A stretch of 64,000 bases of DNA from Allobosea sp. (GCF_030695125.1 NZ_JAUYTP010000045.1:62001-126000), one strand, 5' to 3'; positions 28,568 to 37,741 are shown, counted from the stretch's first letter. Numbers and translations: made by a program. The notes: a model not told the origin generated them from the sequence alone.

Positions 28568-28867
28568 ATGCCGCACACGCCGGAAGAGAAGAAGCGCGCG
28601 GTGACGCGGCTCAAGCGCATCCGCGGCCAGGCCGATGCGCTGATCGCCGCCGTCGAGCGCGGCGAGCCCTGCGGCGCCCTGCTGCAGCAGCTCTCGGCGC
28701 TGCGCGGCGCCGCCACCGGGCTGATGGCGGAGGTCCTGGAAAGCCATCTGCGCGAGACGCTGATGGGCCAGGCCTGCGGAGATCAGAACGCCCACGACCA
28801 TACACCGGCAAGCGAGCCGGCCGAGATCGGCGAGATCATGCGCGTGATCCGCCCCTATCTGAAATGA
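28568..28867 (+). CDS. frmR: Formaldehyde-sensing repressor FrmR (CsoR/RcnR family)
   Basis: All-helical repressor of 99 residues. Pro2, Cys35 (EPCGAL) and His60 (ESHLRE) are all present; in studied FrmR proteins Pro2 and Cys35 are cross-linked by formaldehyde, which releases DNA. It sits directly upstream of the two genes of glutathione-dependent formaldehyde oxidation and has a matching operator in its leader. Confidence 0.92.
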   Translation: MPHTPEEKKRAVTRLKRIRGQADALIAAVERGEPCGALLQQLSALRGAATGLMAEVLESHLRETLMGQACGDQNAHDHTPASEPAEIGEIMRVIRPYLK

Positions 28868-28895
28868 CCCGCAAAACCGAGGAAGGAACCGCCCG

Positions 28896-30008
28896 ATGAA
28901 GACCCGCGCCGCCGTCGCCTGGGAAGCCGGCAAGCCGCTCACCATCGAGACCATCGAGATCGGCGGCCCGAGGGCCGGCGAGGTGCTGGTCGAGGTGATG
29001 GCGACCGGCATCTGCCACACCGACGCCTACACCCTGTCGGGGATGGATTCGGAAGGAAAATTCCCGGCGATCCTCGGCCATGAGGGCGCGGGCATCGTCC
29101 GCGAGGTCGGCGCCGGCGTGACCTCGCTGAGGCCCGGCGACCACGTCATTCCGCTCTACACGCCCGAATGCCGCAGCTGTAAGTCCTGCCTCTCGCGCCG
29201 GACCAATCTCTGCACCTCGATCCGCTCGACGCAGGGTCAGGGCGTGATGCCCGACGGCACGAGCCGCTTCTCCTGCGACGGCGGCGAGGTGTTCCACTAT
29301 ATGGGCTGCTCGACCTTCGCGAACTTCACCATCCTGCCCGAGATCGCGCTGGCGAAGGTCCGCGAGGACGCGCCCTTCGACAAGATCTGCTATATCGGCT
29401 GCGGCGTCACCACCGGCATCGGCGCGGTGATCTACACCGCCAAGGTCTGGCCCGGCGCGAATGTCGTGGTCTTCGGGCTCGGCGGCATCGGCCTCAACGT
29501 GCTGCAGGCGGCGCGCATGGTCGGCGCCGACAAGATCATCGGCGTCGACATCAACCCGGCCCGCCAGGAGATGGCGCGCAAGTTCGGCATGACCCACTTC
29601 ATCAACCCGAAGGAGGTCGGCAACGACAAGGTCGTCCAAGCGATCGTCGATCTCACCGGCGGCGGCGCAGACTTCTCCTTCGACGCCACCGGCAACACCG
29701 ACGTGATGCGTCAGGCGCTGGAATGCTGCCATCGCGGCTGGGGCGAGTCGATCGTCATCGGCGTTGCCGAGGCCGGCAAGGAAATCGCGACGCGTCCGTT
29801 CCAGCTCGTCACCGGCCGCGTCTGGAAGGGTACGGCTTTCGGCGGCGCGCGCGGCCGCACCGACGTGCCCAAGATCGTCGACTGGTACATGGAGGGCAAG
29901 ATCAACATCGACGACCTGATCACCCACAAGCTCAGCCTCGACGAGATCAATGTCGGCTTCGACCTGATGCATGAGGGCAAGTCGATCCGCAGCGTGGTGG
30001 TTTACTGA
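28896..30008 (+). CDS. frmA: S-(hydroxymethyl)glutathione dehydrogenase (class III alcohol dehydrogenase)
   Basis: Zinc-dependent dehydrogenase of 370 residues that oxidises S-hydroxymethylglutathione to S-formylglutathione and also reduces S-nitrosoglutathione. Catalytic zinc ligands are in GICHTDA and GHEGAGIV, structural zinc cysteines in PECRSCKSCLSRRTNLC, and the NAD motif is GLGGIGL. The ATG follows GGAAGGAAC, 28 bases after the frmR stop. Confidence 0.96.
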   Translation: MKTRAAVAWEAGKPLTIETIEIGGPRAGEVLVEVMATGICHTDAYTLSGMDSEGKFPAILGHEGAGIVREVGAGVTSLRPGDHVIPLYTPECRSCKSCLSRRTNLCTSIRSTQGQGVMPDGTSRFSCDGGEVFHYMGCSTFANFTILPEIALAKVREDAPFDKICYIGCGVTTGIGAVIYTAKVWPGANVVVFGLGGIGLNVLQAARMVGADKIIGVDINPARQEMARKFGMTHFINPKEVGNDKVVQAIVDLTGGGADFSFDATGNTDVMRQALECCHRGWGESIVIGVAEAGKEIATRPFQLVTGRVWKGTAFGGARGRTDVPKIVDWYMEGKINIDDLITHKLSLDEINVGFDLMHEGKSIRSVVVY

Positions 30009-30016
30009 GGCCATTC

Positions 30017-30147
30017 GTCATTCTCGGGCGAAGCGCAGCGCAGACCCGAGAATCTCTGGCCGGAGGAGGAGCGCCTCTCCGCAGAGCACGCCTGCCCCAT
30101 AAAAGGCACTGGTTTCCGAGATGGTCGGGTCAAGCCCGACCATGACG
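30017..30147. repeat. Palindromic repeat between frmA and frmB
   Basis: Starts GTCATTCTCGGGCGAAGCGC with an internal CTCGGG/CCCGAG pair and ends GGTCGGGTCAAGCCCGACCATGAC, itself a hairpin. It lies between two genes expected to be co-transcribed, so it may affect mRNA processing or relative expression. Confidence 0.65.
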
Positions 30148-30175
30148 GCCACGACCAGAGCATAAGGAACACCCC

Positions 30176-31015
30176 ATGGAACTCCTCTCGTCCTCGAAGG
30201 CCTTCGGCGGCTCGCAGCGTGTCTATCGCCATGACAGCACTGCCTGCGCCTGCCCGATGACTTTCGCGATCTTCCTGCCGCCGCAGATCGAGGAGGGGCC
30301 GGTTCCGCTGCTCTGGTATCTCTCGGGCCTGACCTGCTCGCATCAGAACGTCATGGACAAGGGCGAGTACCGGGCCGCCGCCGCCGCCAACGGCATCGCC
30401 ATCATCTGCCCCGATACCTCACCGCGCGGCGAGAGCGTGCCCGACGAGCCCGGCAACTGGCAGTTCGGCTCCGGCGCCGGCTTCTATCTCGACGCCACGC
30501 AGGAGCCCTACGCGAAGAACTACCGCATGGAGACCTACATCCGCGATGAACTGCCGGAACTCGTCTCCCAGCATTTCCCGGCCGACATGACCCGCCAGGG
30601 CATCTTCGGCCATTCCATGGGCGGCCATGGTGCCATCACGCTCGCGCTGAAGAATCCCGAGCGCTACGCCTCCGTCTCCGCCTTCGCGCCGATCGCCCAG
30701 CCCTCGACCGCCGGCTGGTCGCGGCCGGCCTTCGAGAAATATCTCGGCACCGACGAGCGCAGCTGGCGTGCCTACGACGCGACGCTGCTGATCGCCGACG
30801 GCCACCGAGTCAGGGACCTGCTCGTCGATCAGGGCACCGCAGACGGCTTTCTCGACGAGGGCCTGCGGCCGCAGCTGCTCGAGGTCGCCTGCGCCGCGGC
30901 CGGTATCCCGCTCGAGCTGCAGATGCGGGAGGGCTACGACCACTCCTACAACTTCATCTCGACCTTCATGGCCCAGCACATCGCCTGGCATGCGCAGCGG
31001 CTGGCAAAGGCCTGA
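30176..31015 (+). CDS. frmB: S-formylglutathione hydrolase FrmB
   Basis: Esterase-D family enzyme of 279 residues that hydrolyses S-formylglutathione to formate and glutathione. The nucleophile elbow GHSMGG places Ser147, a substrate-site Cys lies in GLTCSHQN, and the catalytic His is expected in YDHSYNFI. The ATG follows AAGGAAC. Formate produced could feed formate-tetrahydrofolate ligase encoded at 43443. Confidence 0.94.
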   Translation: MELLSSSKAFGGSQRVYRHDSTACACPMTFAIFLPPQIEEGPVPLLWYLSGLTCSHQNVMDKGEYRAAAAANGIAIICPDTSPRGESVPDEPGNWQFGSGAGFYLDATQEPYAKNYRMETYIRDELPELVSQHFPADMTRQGIFGHSMGGHGAITLALKNPERYASVSAFAPIAQPSTAGWSRPAFEKYLGTDERSWRAYDATLLIADGHRVRDLLVDQGTADGFLDEGLRPQLLEVACAAAGIPLELQMREGYDHSYNFISTFMAQHIAWHAQRLAKA

Positions 31016-31045
31016 GAGGCGGCGGCGGATTTTTTTTCAACCGCC

Positions 31046-31072
31046 TGTCGAAACCCGCCGGGGCTGGACGTC
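31046..31072 (+). promoter_or_regulatory. Candidate ECF42 promoter upstream of the DGPF gene
   Basis: TGTCGA (31046-31051) and CGTC (31069-31072) are separated by 17 bases, matching the -35 and -10 elements reported for ECF42 sigma factors. It lies 55 bases before the start of the DGPF/YCII gene that is translationally joined to the ECF42 gene, which implies autoregulation. Confidence 0.65.
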
Positions 31073-31126
31073 ATCATGGCAGCCGGGGGATGGTTCTCCG
31101 GCGTCAGGTGACGAGGAGTTCGCCCC

Positions 31127-31495
31127 ATGCAGTACATGCTCATCTTCCGCGAGACGGACACCGAATTCGGCCTGCGTGACGACCCCGCCAAGGGGCCGGC
31201 CTACTGGGCCTCCTGGATGGCCTATGTCGGCGCGCTCAACCAGGCCGGAATCGTGGTCAGCGGCGCGGGCCTGCAGCCGCCCCACAGCGCCACGATGGTG
31301 CGGGTGCGCGACGGCCAGCGCCAGGTACAGGACGGCCCGCATCCCGACACCAAGGAGCAGCTCGGCGGCTATTTCGTCATCGACGTGCCCGACCTCGACG
31401 CCGCGCTCGACTGGGCGGCGCGCAGCCCGGCCTCGTCCTATGGCTCGACCGAGGTGCGCCCGGTGTTGCCGCCCCCGCCGCAGCCCTCCGCCTGA
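31127..31495 (+). CDS. YCII-related (DGPF) domain protein partner of ECF42
   Basis: Protein of 122 residues with a DGPF/YCII-type fold: MQYMLIFRETD at the start and VQDGPHPDTKEQLGGYFVID (about 64 onward) carrying a DGPH variant of the DGPF motif. Proteins of this family are nearly always encoded next to ECF42 sigma factors and are their likely target genes; their biochemical role is not settled. Its TGA overlaps the sigma-factor ATG (TGATG). Confidence 0.88.
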   Translation: MQYMLIFRETDTEFGLRDDPAKGPAYWASWMAYVGALNQAGIVVSGAGLQPPHSATMVRVRDGQRQVQDGPHPDTKEQLGGYFVIDVPDLDAALDWAARSPASSYGSTEVRPVLPPPPQPSA

Positions 31496-32742
31496 TGACA
31501 GCGGAGGCCGGCGCCGCCGACGAGGCGCGGATGGCGGCCGATCTCGCCGCCCGCGCCTCCTATGGCCGCCTGCTCTCGCTGCTGGCGCGCGACTGGCGCG
31601 ATCTGGCGGCCGCCGAGGATGCGCTCGCGGAAGCCTTTCGGCTGGCGCTCGACCATTGGCCCTCGGACGGCGTCCCGGCCCGTCCGGAGGCCTGGCTGCT
31701 GACGACCGCGCGTCGCCAGCTGATCGACGGGCGGCGCCGCCAGACCAACCGCGCCGCCGCCGAGCCGACCCTGACCCTGCTGGCGGAGCAGGATGCGCGC
31801 ACCGACGGCGCCGCCTTTCCCGATGAGCGACTCAAGCTGCTCTTCGTCTGTGCCCATCCGGCGATCGACGCCACCGCCCGCGCACCGCTGATGCTGCAGG
31901 CTGTGCTGGGCCTCGATGCCGCCCGCATCGCCCAGGCCTTCCTGACCTCGCCCGCGGCACTCGGCCAGCGCCTGGTGCGCGCCAAGGCCAAGATCCGCGA
32001 TGCCCGCATCGCCTTCGCCATTCCCGAACAGGCCGAGCTGCCCGGGCGGCTCGATGCCGTGCTGCAGGCGATCTACGCCGCCTATGGCAGCGGCTGGGAC
32101 GATATCGCCGGTGCCGATCCCCGGCGCCGCGGCCTCGCGGAGGAGGCGACTTGGCTGGCGCGGCTGGTGATCCAGCTCCTGCCCGGGGAGCCGGAGGCGC
32201 GGGGCCTGCTCGCGCTGATGCTGCATGGCGAGGCCAGGCGCGAGGCCCGCAGGGCGGCCGACGGCGCCTTCGTGCCGCTCGCCGAGCAGGACACGGCGCG
32301 CTGGTCGGCTCCGCTGATCAAGGAGGCGGAAGCCGAACTGGCGCAGGCCGCCCGGCATGCGAGTTTGGGGCCGTTCCAGCTGGAGGCGGCGATCCAGTCC
32401 GTCCATGCCGCCCGGGCGGTGACGGGGCGCACCGACGCCACAGCCCTGGCCCGCCTCTATGAAGGGCTGGCCCGGCTCGCACCGACGACCGGCGTGCTCG
32501 TCAGCCGGGCCGCGGCACTGGCGGAGGCATCCGACCCGCAGGCCGGGCTTTCGGCCCTGGCCGAACTGCCCCCCGGCGACGTCCTGTCCTATCAGCCCTA
32601 CTGGGCCCTCAGGGCCCATCTGCTGCGCCGGTCCGGACAGGGCGAGGCCGCCCGCGACGCTTATGACCGCGCCATCGGCCTCAGCAGCGACCCGGCCGTG
32701 CGCGATTTCCTGATGCAGGCGTCTCGGCGCCCGCCGGACTGA
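31495..32742 (+). CDS. ECF42-group RNA polymerase sigma factor
   Basis: Sigma factor of 415 residues: sigma2 and sigma4 domains (about 1-180; RPEAWLLTTARRQLIDGRRR matches region 2.4, and ARIAQAFLTSPAALGQRLVRAK the region 4 helix-turn-helix) followed by a long C-terminal helical repeat (TPR-like) extension of the DUF6596 type. No anti-sigma gene is adjacent; in this group the extension itself is thought to control activity. Translation is coupled to the DGPF gene. Confidence 0.9.
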   Translation: MTAEAGAADEARMAADLAARASYGRLLSLLARDWRDLAAAEDALAEAFRLALDHWPSDGVPARPEAWLLTTARRQLIDGRRRQTNRAAAEPTLTLLAEQDARTDGAAFPDERLKLLFVCAHPAIDATARAPLMLQAVLGLDAARIAQAFLTSPAALGQRLVRAKAKIRDARIAFAIPEQAELPGRLDAVLQAIYAAYGSGWDDIAGADPRRRGLAEEATWLARLVIQLLPGEPEARGLLALMLHGEARREARRAADGAFVPLAEQDTARWSAPLIKEAEAELAQAARHASLGPFQLEAAIQSVHAARAVTGRTDATALARLYEGLARLAPTTGVLVSRAAALAEASDPQAGLSALAELPPGDVLSYQPYWALRAHLLRRSGQGEAARDAYDRAIGLSSDPAVRDFLMQASRRPPD

Positions 32743-32773
32743 GCCTGGGCTTTCGAGAAGCGGGCGGCGGCCC

Positions 32774-33541
32774 TCACACCACCGCGGTCAGCCCGCCATC
32801 GACCATCAGCAGATGGCCGTTGACGTAGTCGGCCGCCGCCGAGGAGAGGAAGATCGCCGCGCCGACCAGTTCCTTGGTCTCGCCCCAGCGCCCGGCCGGC
32901 GTCCGGTTGCAGACCCAGGCGGTGAAGGCCTCGTCGGCGATCAGCGCCTTGTTGATCTCGGTGGTGAAATAGCCCGGGCCGATCGCATTGGCCTGGATGT
33001 TGTGCTTGCCGAGCTCGGCGGCGAGCCCGCGCGTCATCATCTTCACCGCGCCCTTCGAGGCCGTGTAGGGGATGATCGTCGCCCGTCCGAGCTCGCTCAT
33101 CACCGAGCCGATGCTGATGATCTTGCCGCGCTTGCGCGGCAGCATCCGCTTGGTCACGGCCTGGGTGACGTAGAACACCGAGTGCAGGTTGGTCGCCATC
33201 ACCTCGTGCCAGCCCTCGACCGGGAACTCGTGGATCGGCGCGCGCTTCTGCATGCCGGCATTGTTGATGAGGATGTCGATGGGCCCGATCTCAGCCTCGA
33301 TTCCCGCGACGCCGGCCTCGACGGCCGCCTGGTCGGTGACGTCGAAGGGCGCGACCGAGACCTTGCGGCCGGCGGCCGAGATCGCCTGCGCGGCGCGCTC
33401 CAGCTTGGCCCTGTCGCGCCCGTTCAGCACGACATGTGCGCCGGCTTCAGACAGCCCTTCCGCCAGCGCCAGCCCGATCCCCTGCCCCGACCCGGTGACG
33501 AGGGCGATCTTGCCCTCCAGACTGAACAGCGACAGAGACAT
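32774..33541 (-). CDS. idnO: Gluconate 5-dehydrogenase-like SDR IdnO
   Basis: Short-chain dehydrogenase of 255 residues with the NAD(P)-binding TGSGQGIG (about 16-23), NNAG, the catalytic Ser (SIGSVMSE) and YTASK. Closest in appearance to IdnO/Gno enzymes that reduce 5-ketogluconate to gluconate. It diverges from an L-idonate 5-dehydrogenase gene, which strongly supports an L-idonate catabolic pair. No kinase or regulator gene is beside them. Confidence 0.82.
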   Translation of the reverse strand: MSLSLFSLEGKIALVTGSGQGIGLALAEGLSEAGAHVVLNGRDRAKLERAAQAISAAGRKVSVAPFDVTDQAAVEAGVAGIEAEIGPIDILINNAGMQKRAPIHEFPVEGWHEVMATNLHSVFYVTQAVTKRMLPRKRGKIISIGSVMSELGRATIIPYTASKGAVKMMTRGLAAELGKHNIQANAIGPGYFTTEINKALIADEAFTAWVCNRTPAGRWGETKELVGAAIFLSSAAADYVNGHLLMVDGGLTAVV

Positions 33542-33654
33542 GGCGGAACCTCGCGAACGGGATCGCCGGCATCTTTCGAATTGCGCCGGCTCGGCGAAAG
33601 TGGGTAAGCAGCTTTCAATCGATTAGACAATATCGGCGAGGCTGTCAGGCCTCC

Positions 33655-33714
33655 CTCAGCCCTCATCCTGAGGAGCCCCGCTCCTACGGAGCGCTCCTCA
33701 GGATGAGGGCTGAG
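33655..33714. repeat. Perfect inverted repeat (CTCAGCCCTCATCCTGAGGAGC family)
   Basis: Two exact 22-base inverted arms (33655-33676 and 33693-33714) separated by 16 bases. It lies in the idnO/idnD divergent promoter region, 28 bases before the idnD ATG. It is a distinct family of dispersed repeat. Confidence 0.85.
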
Positions 33715-33741
33715 AAGACCGCCAACATCAGGGAAGAAGCC

Positions 33742-34779
33742 ATGCGCGCCGTCGTCATCCATGCCGAAAAGGACCTCCGCATCGACGAGGTCGCCACGGC
33801 TGAACCCGGTCCGCGGCAGGTCCGCGTCAAGATCGAGGCCGGCGGCATCTGCGGCTCGGACCTGCATTACTACCTTCATGGCGGCTTCGGCACGATCCGC
33901 GTGCGCGAGCCGCTGATCCTCGGCCATGAGATCGCCGGGCGCATCGAATGCGTCGGCGCCGAGGTCACCCGCGTCAAGGTCGGCGATCGCGTCGCCGTCA
34001 ATCCCAGCCGCGCCTGCGGCCATTGCCGCTACTGCCAGATGGGCCAGCAGCAGCACTGCACCGACATGCTGTTCTATGGCAGCGCCATGCGCTTCCCCCA
34101 TGTCCAGGGCGGCTTCCGCGAGATGCTCGTCATCGAGGAACGCCAGGCGGTGAAGGTCGCCGACCATGTCAGCGCGGCCGAGGCCGCCTTCGCCGAGCCA
34201 CTGGCGGTCTGCCTCCACGCCGTCAAGCGGGCCGGCCCGCTGCTCGGCAAGCGCGTCCTCGTCACCGGCTCGGGGCCGATCGGCATCCTCACCATCATCG
34301 CCGCCAAGGCGGCCGGCGCGGCCGAGATCGTCGCCACCGACGTGGTCGACGGCCCCCTGCCGACGGCGCTGAAGATGGGCGCCAGCCGGGCCATCAACGT
34401 CATGGTCGAGCCCGACCGCCTGAAGGCCGAATACGGCGCCGAGAAGGGCGCCTTCGACGTGATGTTCGAGGCCTCGGGCAACCAGCATGCGCTGACCGGT
34501 GCCTTCGACGTGGTGCGCTCTGGCGGCGTGATCGTGCAGATCGGCGTCGGCGGGAACTTCACCCTGCCGATGAACGTCGTCGTCGCCAAGGAATTCGACC
34601 TGCGCGGCTCCTTCCGTTTCCACGAGGAGTTCGACTGGGCAGTGGCGATGATCGGCTCGAAGACGATCGACCTCTCGCCGCTGCTCACCGCGACGCTTCC
34701 CGTCGAACGCGCGATCGAGGCCTTCGACCTCGCCGCCGACAAGTCGAGGGCGATGAAAGTCCAGCTCGCCTTCGGGTGA
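33742..34779 (+). CDS. idnD: L-idonate 5-dehydrogenase IdnD
   Basis: Zinc-dependent medium-chain dehydrogenase of 345 residues. The catalytic zinc Cys is in GGICGSDLHYY (about residue 36-46), His in GHEIAGRIE, the four structural Cys are in CGHCRYCQMGQQQHC, and the cofactor motif is GSGPIG. The GGICGSDLHYYLHGGFG pattern is characteristic of L-idonate dehydrogenases, which oxidise L-idonate to 5-ketogluconate. The ATG at 33742 has AGGGAAGAA upstream. Confidence 0.86.
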   Translation: MRAVVIHAEKDLRIDEVATAEPGPRQVRVKIEAGGICGSDLHYYLHGGFGTIRVREPLILGHEIAGRIECVGAEVTRVKVGDRVAVNPSRACGHCRYCQMGQQQHCTDMLFYGSAMRFPHVQGGFREMLVIEERQAVKVADHVSAAEAAFAEPLAVCLHAVKRAGPLLGKRVLVTGSGPIGILTIIAAKAAGAAEIVATDVVDGPLPTALKMGASRAINVMVEPDRLKAEYGAEKGAFDVMFEASGNQHALTGAFDVVRSGGVIVQIGVGGNFTLPMNVVVAKEFDLRGSFRFHEEFDWAVAMIGSKTIDLSPLLTATLPVERAIEAFDLAADKSRAMKVQLAFG

Positions 34780-34820
34780 GGTGAACAGCGCGTCGAGCCT
34801 GGTCCCTCCCCTAGCGCGCC

Positions 34821-34913
34821 GTCATCCCGGGCGACCGCAGGTCGACCCGGGATCCATGCCTGAACCGTTCCGGAATGGGTCCCGGGTCTGCGCTGCGCTC
34901 CGCCCGGGACGAC
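34821..34913. repeat. Dispersed palindromic repeat (GTCATCCCGGGCG family)
   Basis: Arms GTCATCCCGGGCG and CGCCCGGGACGAC enclose GGTCGACCCGGGATCCATGCC and a GTTCCGGAAT segment. It lies between idnD and glmM; the remaining 140 bases to glmM probably hold the glmM promoter. Confidence 0.82.
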
Positions 34914-35055
34914 GGTTCGTTTCACTCACGGCAACGAGCGCTCCGTCTCGTCCGCCCCCCGTCTACGATCCGTCACAAATCGTGAGAAGGCGGAAACCAA
35001 TTCCCGCTATAAAACGCAACCGAGCGGGCTCCTCGCCCGACTGGACGGACACGAC

Positions 35056-36399
35056 ATGACACGCAAATATTTCGGCACCGACGGCATTCGCGGACGCGCC
35101 AATGGCGTCATCACGCCGGACCTCGCCCTGAAGGTCGGGCAGGCCACCGGCCTCGCCTTTCATCGCGGCGACCACCGCCACCGCGTCGTGATCGGCAAGG
35201 ACACCCGCCTCTCCGGCTACATGATCGAATACGCCATGGTCGCCGGCTTCACCTCGGTCGGCATGGACGTGATGCTGCTCGGGCCGATGCCGACGCCGGC
35301 TGTCGCCATGCTGACGCGCTCGATGCGCGCCGATCTCGGCGTGATGATCTCCGCCTCGCACAATCCCTATGAGGACAACGGCATCAAGCTGTTCGGCCCG
35401 GACGGCTACAAGCTCAGCGACGAGGTCGAGCGCGAGATCTCGGCGCTGATCGATTCAGACCTCTCGCCGCGGCTTTCGACCTCGCCGACGCTCGGCCGCG
35501 CCAAGCGCATCGAGAGCGCCCATGCGCGCTATATCGAATTCGCCAAGCGCACCTTGCCCCGCAACATGGACCTGGAAGGGCTGCGCATCGTCATCGATTG
35601 CGCCAACGGCGCCGGCTACAAGGTCGCGCCGGAAGCGCTCTGGGAACTCGGCGCCGAAGTCATTGCGATCGGCGTCGACCCGGACGGCTTCAACATCAAC
35701 AAGGATGTCGGCTCGACCGCCCCCGACGCGCTGATCGCCAAGGTCCGGGAGCTGCGCGCCGATATCGGCATCGCCCTCGATGGCGACGCCGATCGCGTCC
35801 TGATCGTCGACGAGCTCGGCCAGGTCGTCGACGGCGATCAGCTCATGGCCGTCATCGCCCGCACCTGGCAGGAGGATGGCCGCCTGTCGCAGCCCGGCGT
35901 GGTCGCGACCGTGATGTCCAATCTCGGGCTCGAGCGCTATCTGGCGGGGCTGGGCCTCAGCCTGGCGCGCACGGCGGTCGGCGACCGCTATGTGCTGGAG
36001 CATATGCGCAGCCACGGCTTCAACCTCGGCGGCGAGCAGTCCGGCCACATCATCCTGTCGGATTTCGGCACCACCGGCGACGGCCTGGTCGCGGCGCTGC
36101 AATTGCTGGCGGCGGTCAAGCGGCAGGACAAGCCGGTCTCCGAAATCTGCCACGCCTTCGAGCCGCTGCCCCAGATCCTCAAGAACGTCCGCTACGCCAA
36201 TGGCAAGCCGCTCGAGAAGAAGCCCGTCGTCAGCGCCATCGAGGCGGCGCGGCAGATGCTGGGCGAGAGCGGTCGCCTCGTCATCCGCCCCTCCGGGACC
36301 GAGCCGGTGATCCGCGTGATGGCCGAAGGCGACGACCGCGACCTCGTCATGCGCGCCGTCGACGACATCGTCGAGGCCGTGACGAAGGCGGCGGCTTAA
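35056..36399 (+). CDS. glmM: Phosphoglucosamine mutase GlmM
   Basis: Mutase of 447 residues that converts glucosamine 6-phosphate to glucosamine 1-phosphate for peptidoglycan and LPS precursors. The phosphorylated Ser is Ser101 in [13 protein letters not shown], the metal loop is DGDADR and the phosphate-binding loop is RPSGTEP near the C-terminus. In many alphaproteobacteria glmM follows ftsH; here it is about 10 kb away and on the opposite strand. Confidence 0.96.
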   Translation: MTRKYFGTDGIRGRANGVITPDLALKVGQATGLAFHRGDHRHRVVIGKDTRLSGYMIEYAMVAGFTSVGMDVMLLGPMPTPAVAMLTRSMRADLGVMISASHNPYEDNGIKLFGPDGYKLSDEVEREISALIDSDLSPRLSTSPTLGRAKRIESAHARYIEFAKRTLPRNMDLEGLRIVIDCANGAGYKVAPEALWELGAEVIAIGVDPDGFNINKDVGSTAPDALIAKVRELRADIGIALDGDADRVLIVDELGQVVDGDQLMAVIARTWQEDGRLSQPGVVATVMSNLGLERYLAGLGLSLARTAVGDRYVLEHMRSHGFNLGGEQSGHIILSDFGTTGDGLVAALQLLAAVKRQDKPVSEICHAFEPLPQILKNVRYANGKPLEKKPVVSAIEAARQMLGESGRLVIRPSGTEPVIRVMAEGDDRDLVMRAVDDIVEAVTKAAA

Positions 36400-36428
36400 G
36401 CCCATCAGGCAATCTCGGAAGCCACCGC

Positions 36429-36537
36429 GTCATCCTGGACAAGCGGCGAAGCCGCGCAGGCCGGGATCCATCATAGGGCTCCGTCGTCGCCCGATGATGG
36501 ATCCCGGGACGAAGCTTGGCTTCGCTCCGGGATGACG
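36429..36537. repeat. Dispersed palindromic repeat (GTCATCCTGG/CCGGGATGAC)
   Basis: Outer GTCATCCTGG and CCGGGATGAC arms, inner GGGATCCATCAT and ATGATGGATCCC arms. The core is the same as in the copy at 20185. It fills about a third of the 377-base gap between glmM and the outer-membrane protein gene; the rest holds AT-richer leader sequence with a CtrA-like box. Confidence 0.85.
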
Positions 36538-36681
36538 GCGCCGTTCCTGAGGGTCGGCCTATAAAGCTCGCCGCCTTCTCCCAATGCCCTGCGCGCCAGC
36601 GCAACGCACCCCTCCCCGCCCATTAACCTCCCGGCAAGTATTCGGGCCGCGTTCAGACTTTTTTGAGGTTAATTCCTAAGG

Positions 36682-36696
36682 TTAAGCCTCGTTTAA
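36682..36696 (+). promoter_or_regulatory. CtrA-like box upstream of the outer-membrane protein gene
   Basis: TTAA-N7-TTAA, the full consensus of the alphaproteobacterial cell-cycle regulator CtrA, in an unusually AT-rich leader 80 bases before the ATG. Another TTAA lies 13 bases upstream. Binding is inferred from consensus only. Confidence 0.5.
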
Positions 36697-36776
36697 GATT
36701 TTGCCGGCATGGTCTGCCTGTCGGTAACTCGCGCGGGCTGCGTTCTTGGCGCCGCGCAAACTCGAGGGACACTGCC

Positions 36777-37673
36777 ATGGGCAGCCTGAAAACTTTTGCG
36801 CTGGCGGGCGCCATGGCGCTCGGAGCATCCGCTGCCGCTGCCGCCGATCTGGCTTACGCACCGGCCCCGCCGCCCCACGAGCCGCTCGGCCTCAAGGGCA
36901 CGATCAGCAGCGGCTTCTATCTGCGCGGCGACATCGGCGTCGGCTCGCAGTCCTATGACGAGCTGGACGTGAAGCTGAACAACGGCCCGGTCATCGCGGC
37001 CGCGGGCGTCACCTCCTTCACCACCATCAAGCCGGATCGCGGCTTCGCCGCCTTCGCCGGCGTCGGCATCGGCTATCAGTTCAACAGCTATCTGCGCTTC
37101 GACCTGACCGGCGAATACCGCGGCGGCTCGTTCAACGGCCGCGACCAGATCTCCTACAATTTCGGCGTCCCGACCAACCAGACCAATGTCTATCGCGCCG
37201 ACGTCGCGACCTTCGTCGCGCTCGCCAACGCCTATATCGACCTCGGCACCTGGAACTGCCTGACGCCTTATCTCGGCTTCGGCATCGGCATGGCCAACCA
37301 TTCGGTCAGCGGCCTGTCCGACCAGGGCATCAACCAGGCGGTGGGCGCCGCCTTCGCCAACACCTCCTATGCCTATGGCGACTCGGCCGACAAGACCAAC
37401 TTCGCCTGGGCCCTGATGGCCGGCGTCTCCTACGACGTCACCTCCAACCTCAAGCTCGACATCGGCTATCGCTACCTGAACATGGGCGACGGTCCGACGA
37501 TCGGCCTGCGAGGCGCCAACGGCCTGCTCGCCAATCCGAGCTCCTCGGTGCGCTTCAAGGGCATCGACAGCCACGACATCCGCATCGGCATGCGCTGGAA
37601 CTTCAGCGATCCGAGCTGCTGCGGCCCGGTCGAGAAGCCGATCGCCTACGCGCCGACCGTCCGCAAATACTGA
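36777..37673 (+). CDS. Outer-membrane beta-barrel protein (Omp25/31-like)
   Basis: Protein of 298 residues with a Sec signal peptide (cut near residue 22 after AAAAA) and a mature part starting ADLAYAPAPPP, a start typical of Rhizobiales surface porin-like proteins. Alternating aromatic/hydrophobic strands such as FYLRGDIGVG, IGYQFNSYLRFDLTGEYRG and LKLDIGYRYLNMG indicate an 8-10-stranded barrel. The C-terminal region ends in RIGMRWNF and then a short tail with CC. The exact role is unknown. Confidence 0.85.
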   Translation: MGSLKTFALAGAMALGASAAAAADLAYAPAPPPHEPLGLKGTISSGFYLRGDIGVGSQSYDELDVKLNNGPVIAAAGVTSFTTIKPDRGFAAFAGVGIGYQFNSYLRFDLTGEYRGGSFNGRDQISYNFGVPTNQTNVYRADVATFVALANAYIDLGTWNCLTPYLGFGIGMANHSVSGLSDQGINQAVGAAFANTSYAYGDSADKTNFAWALMAGVSYDVTSNLKLDIGYRYLNMGDGPTIGLRGANGLLANPSSSVRFKGIDSHDIRIGMRWNFSDPSCCGPVEKPIAYAPTVRKY

Positions 37674-37709
37674 GCGCGACGCCAGCACGCGACGCCATGG
37701 ATCAACAAG

Positions 37710-37741
37710 AACGGCGCGGACCCCGGTCCGCGCCGTTTTGC
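37710..37741. terminator. Bidirectional terminator between the OMP gene and gpmI
   Basis: A 12-base-pair GC-rich stem (AACGGCGCGGAC / GTCCGCGCCGTT) with a 4-base loop is followed by TTTTG. It lies 36 bases after the OMP stop and 14 bases before the gpmI stop on the other strand. Confidence 0.88.
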
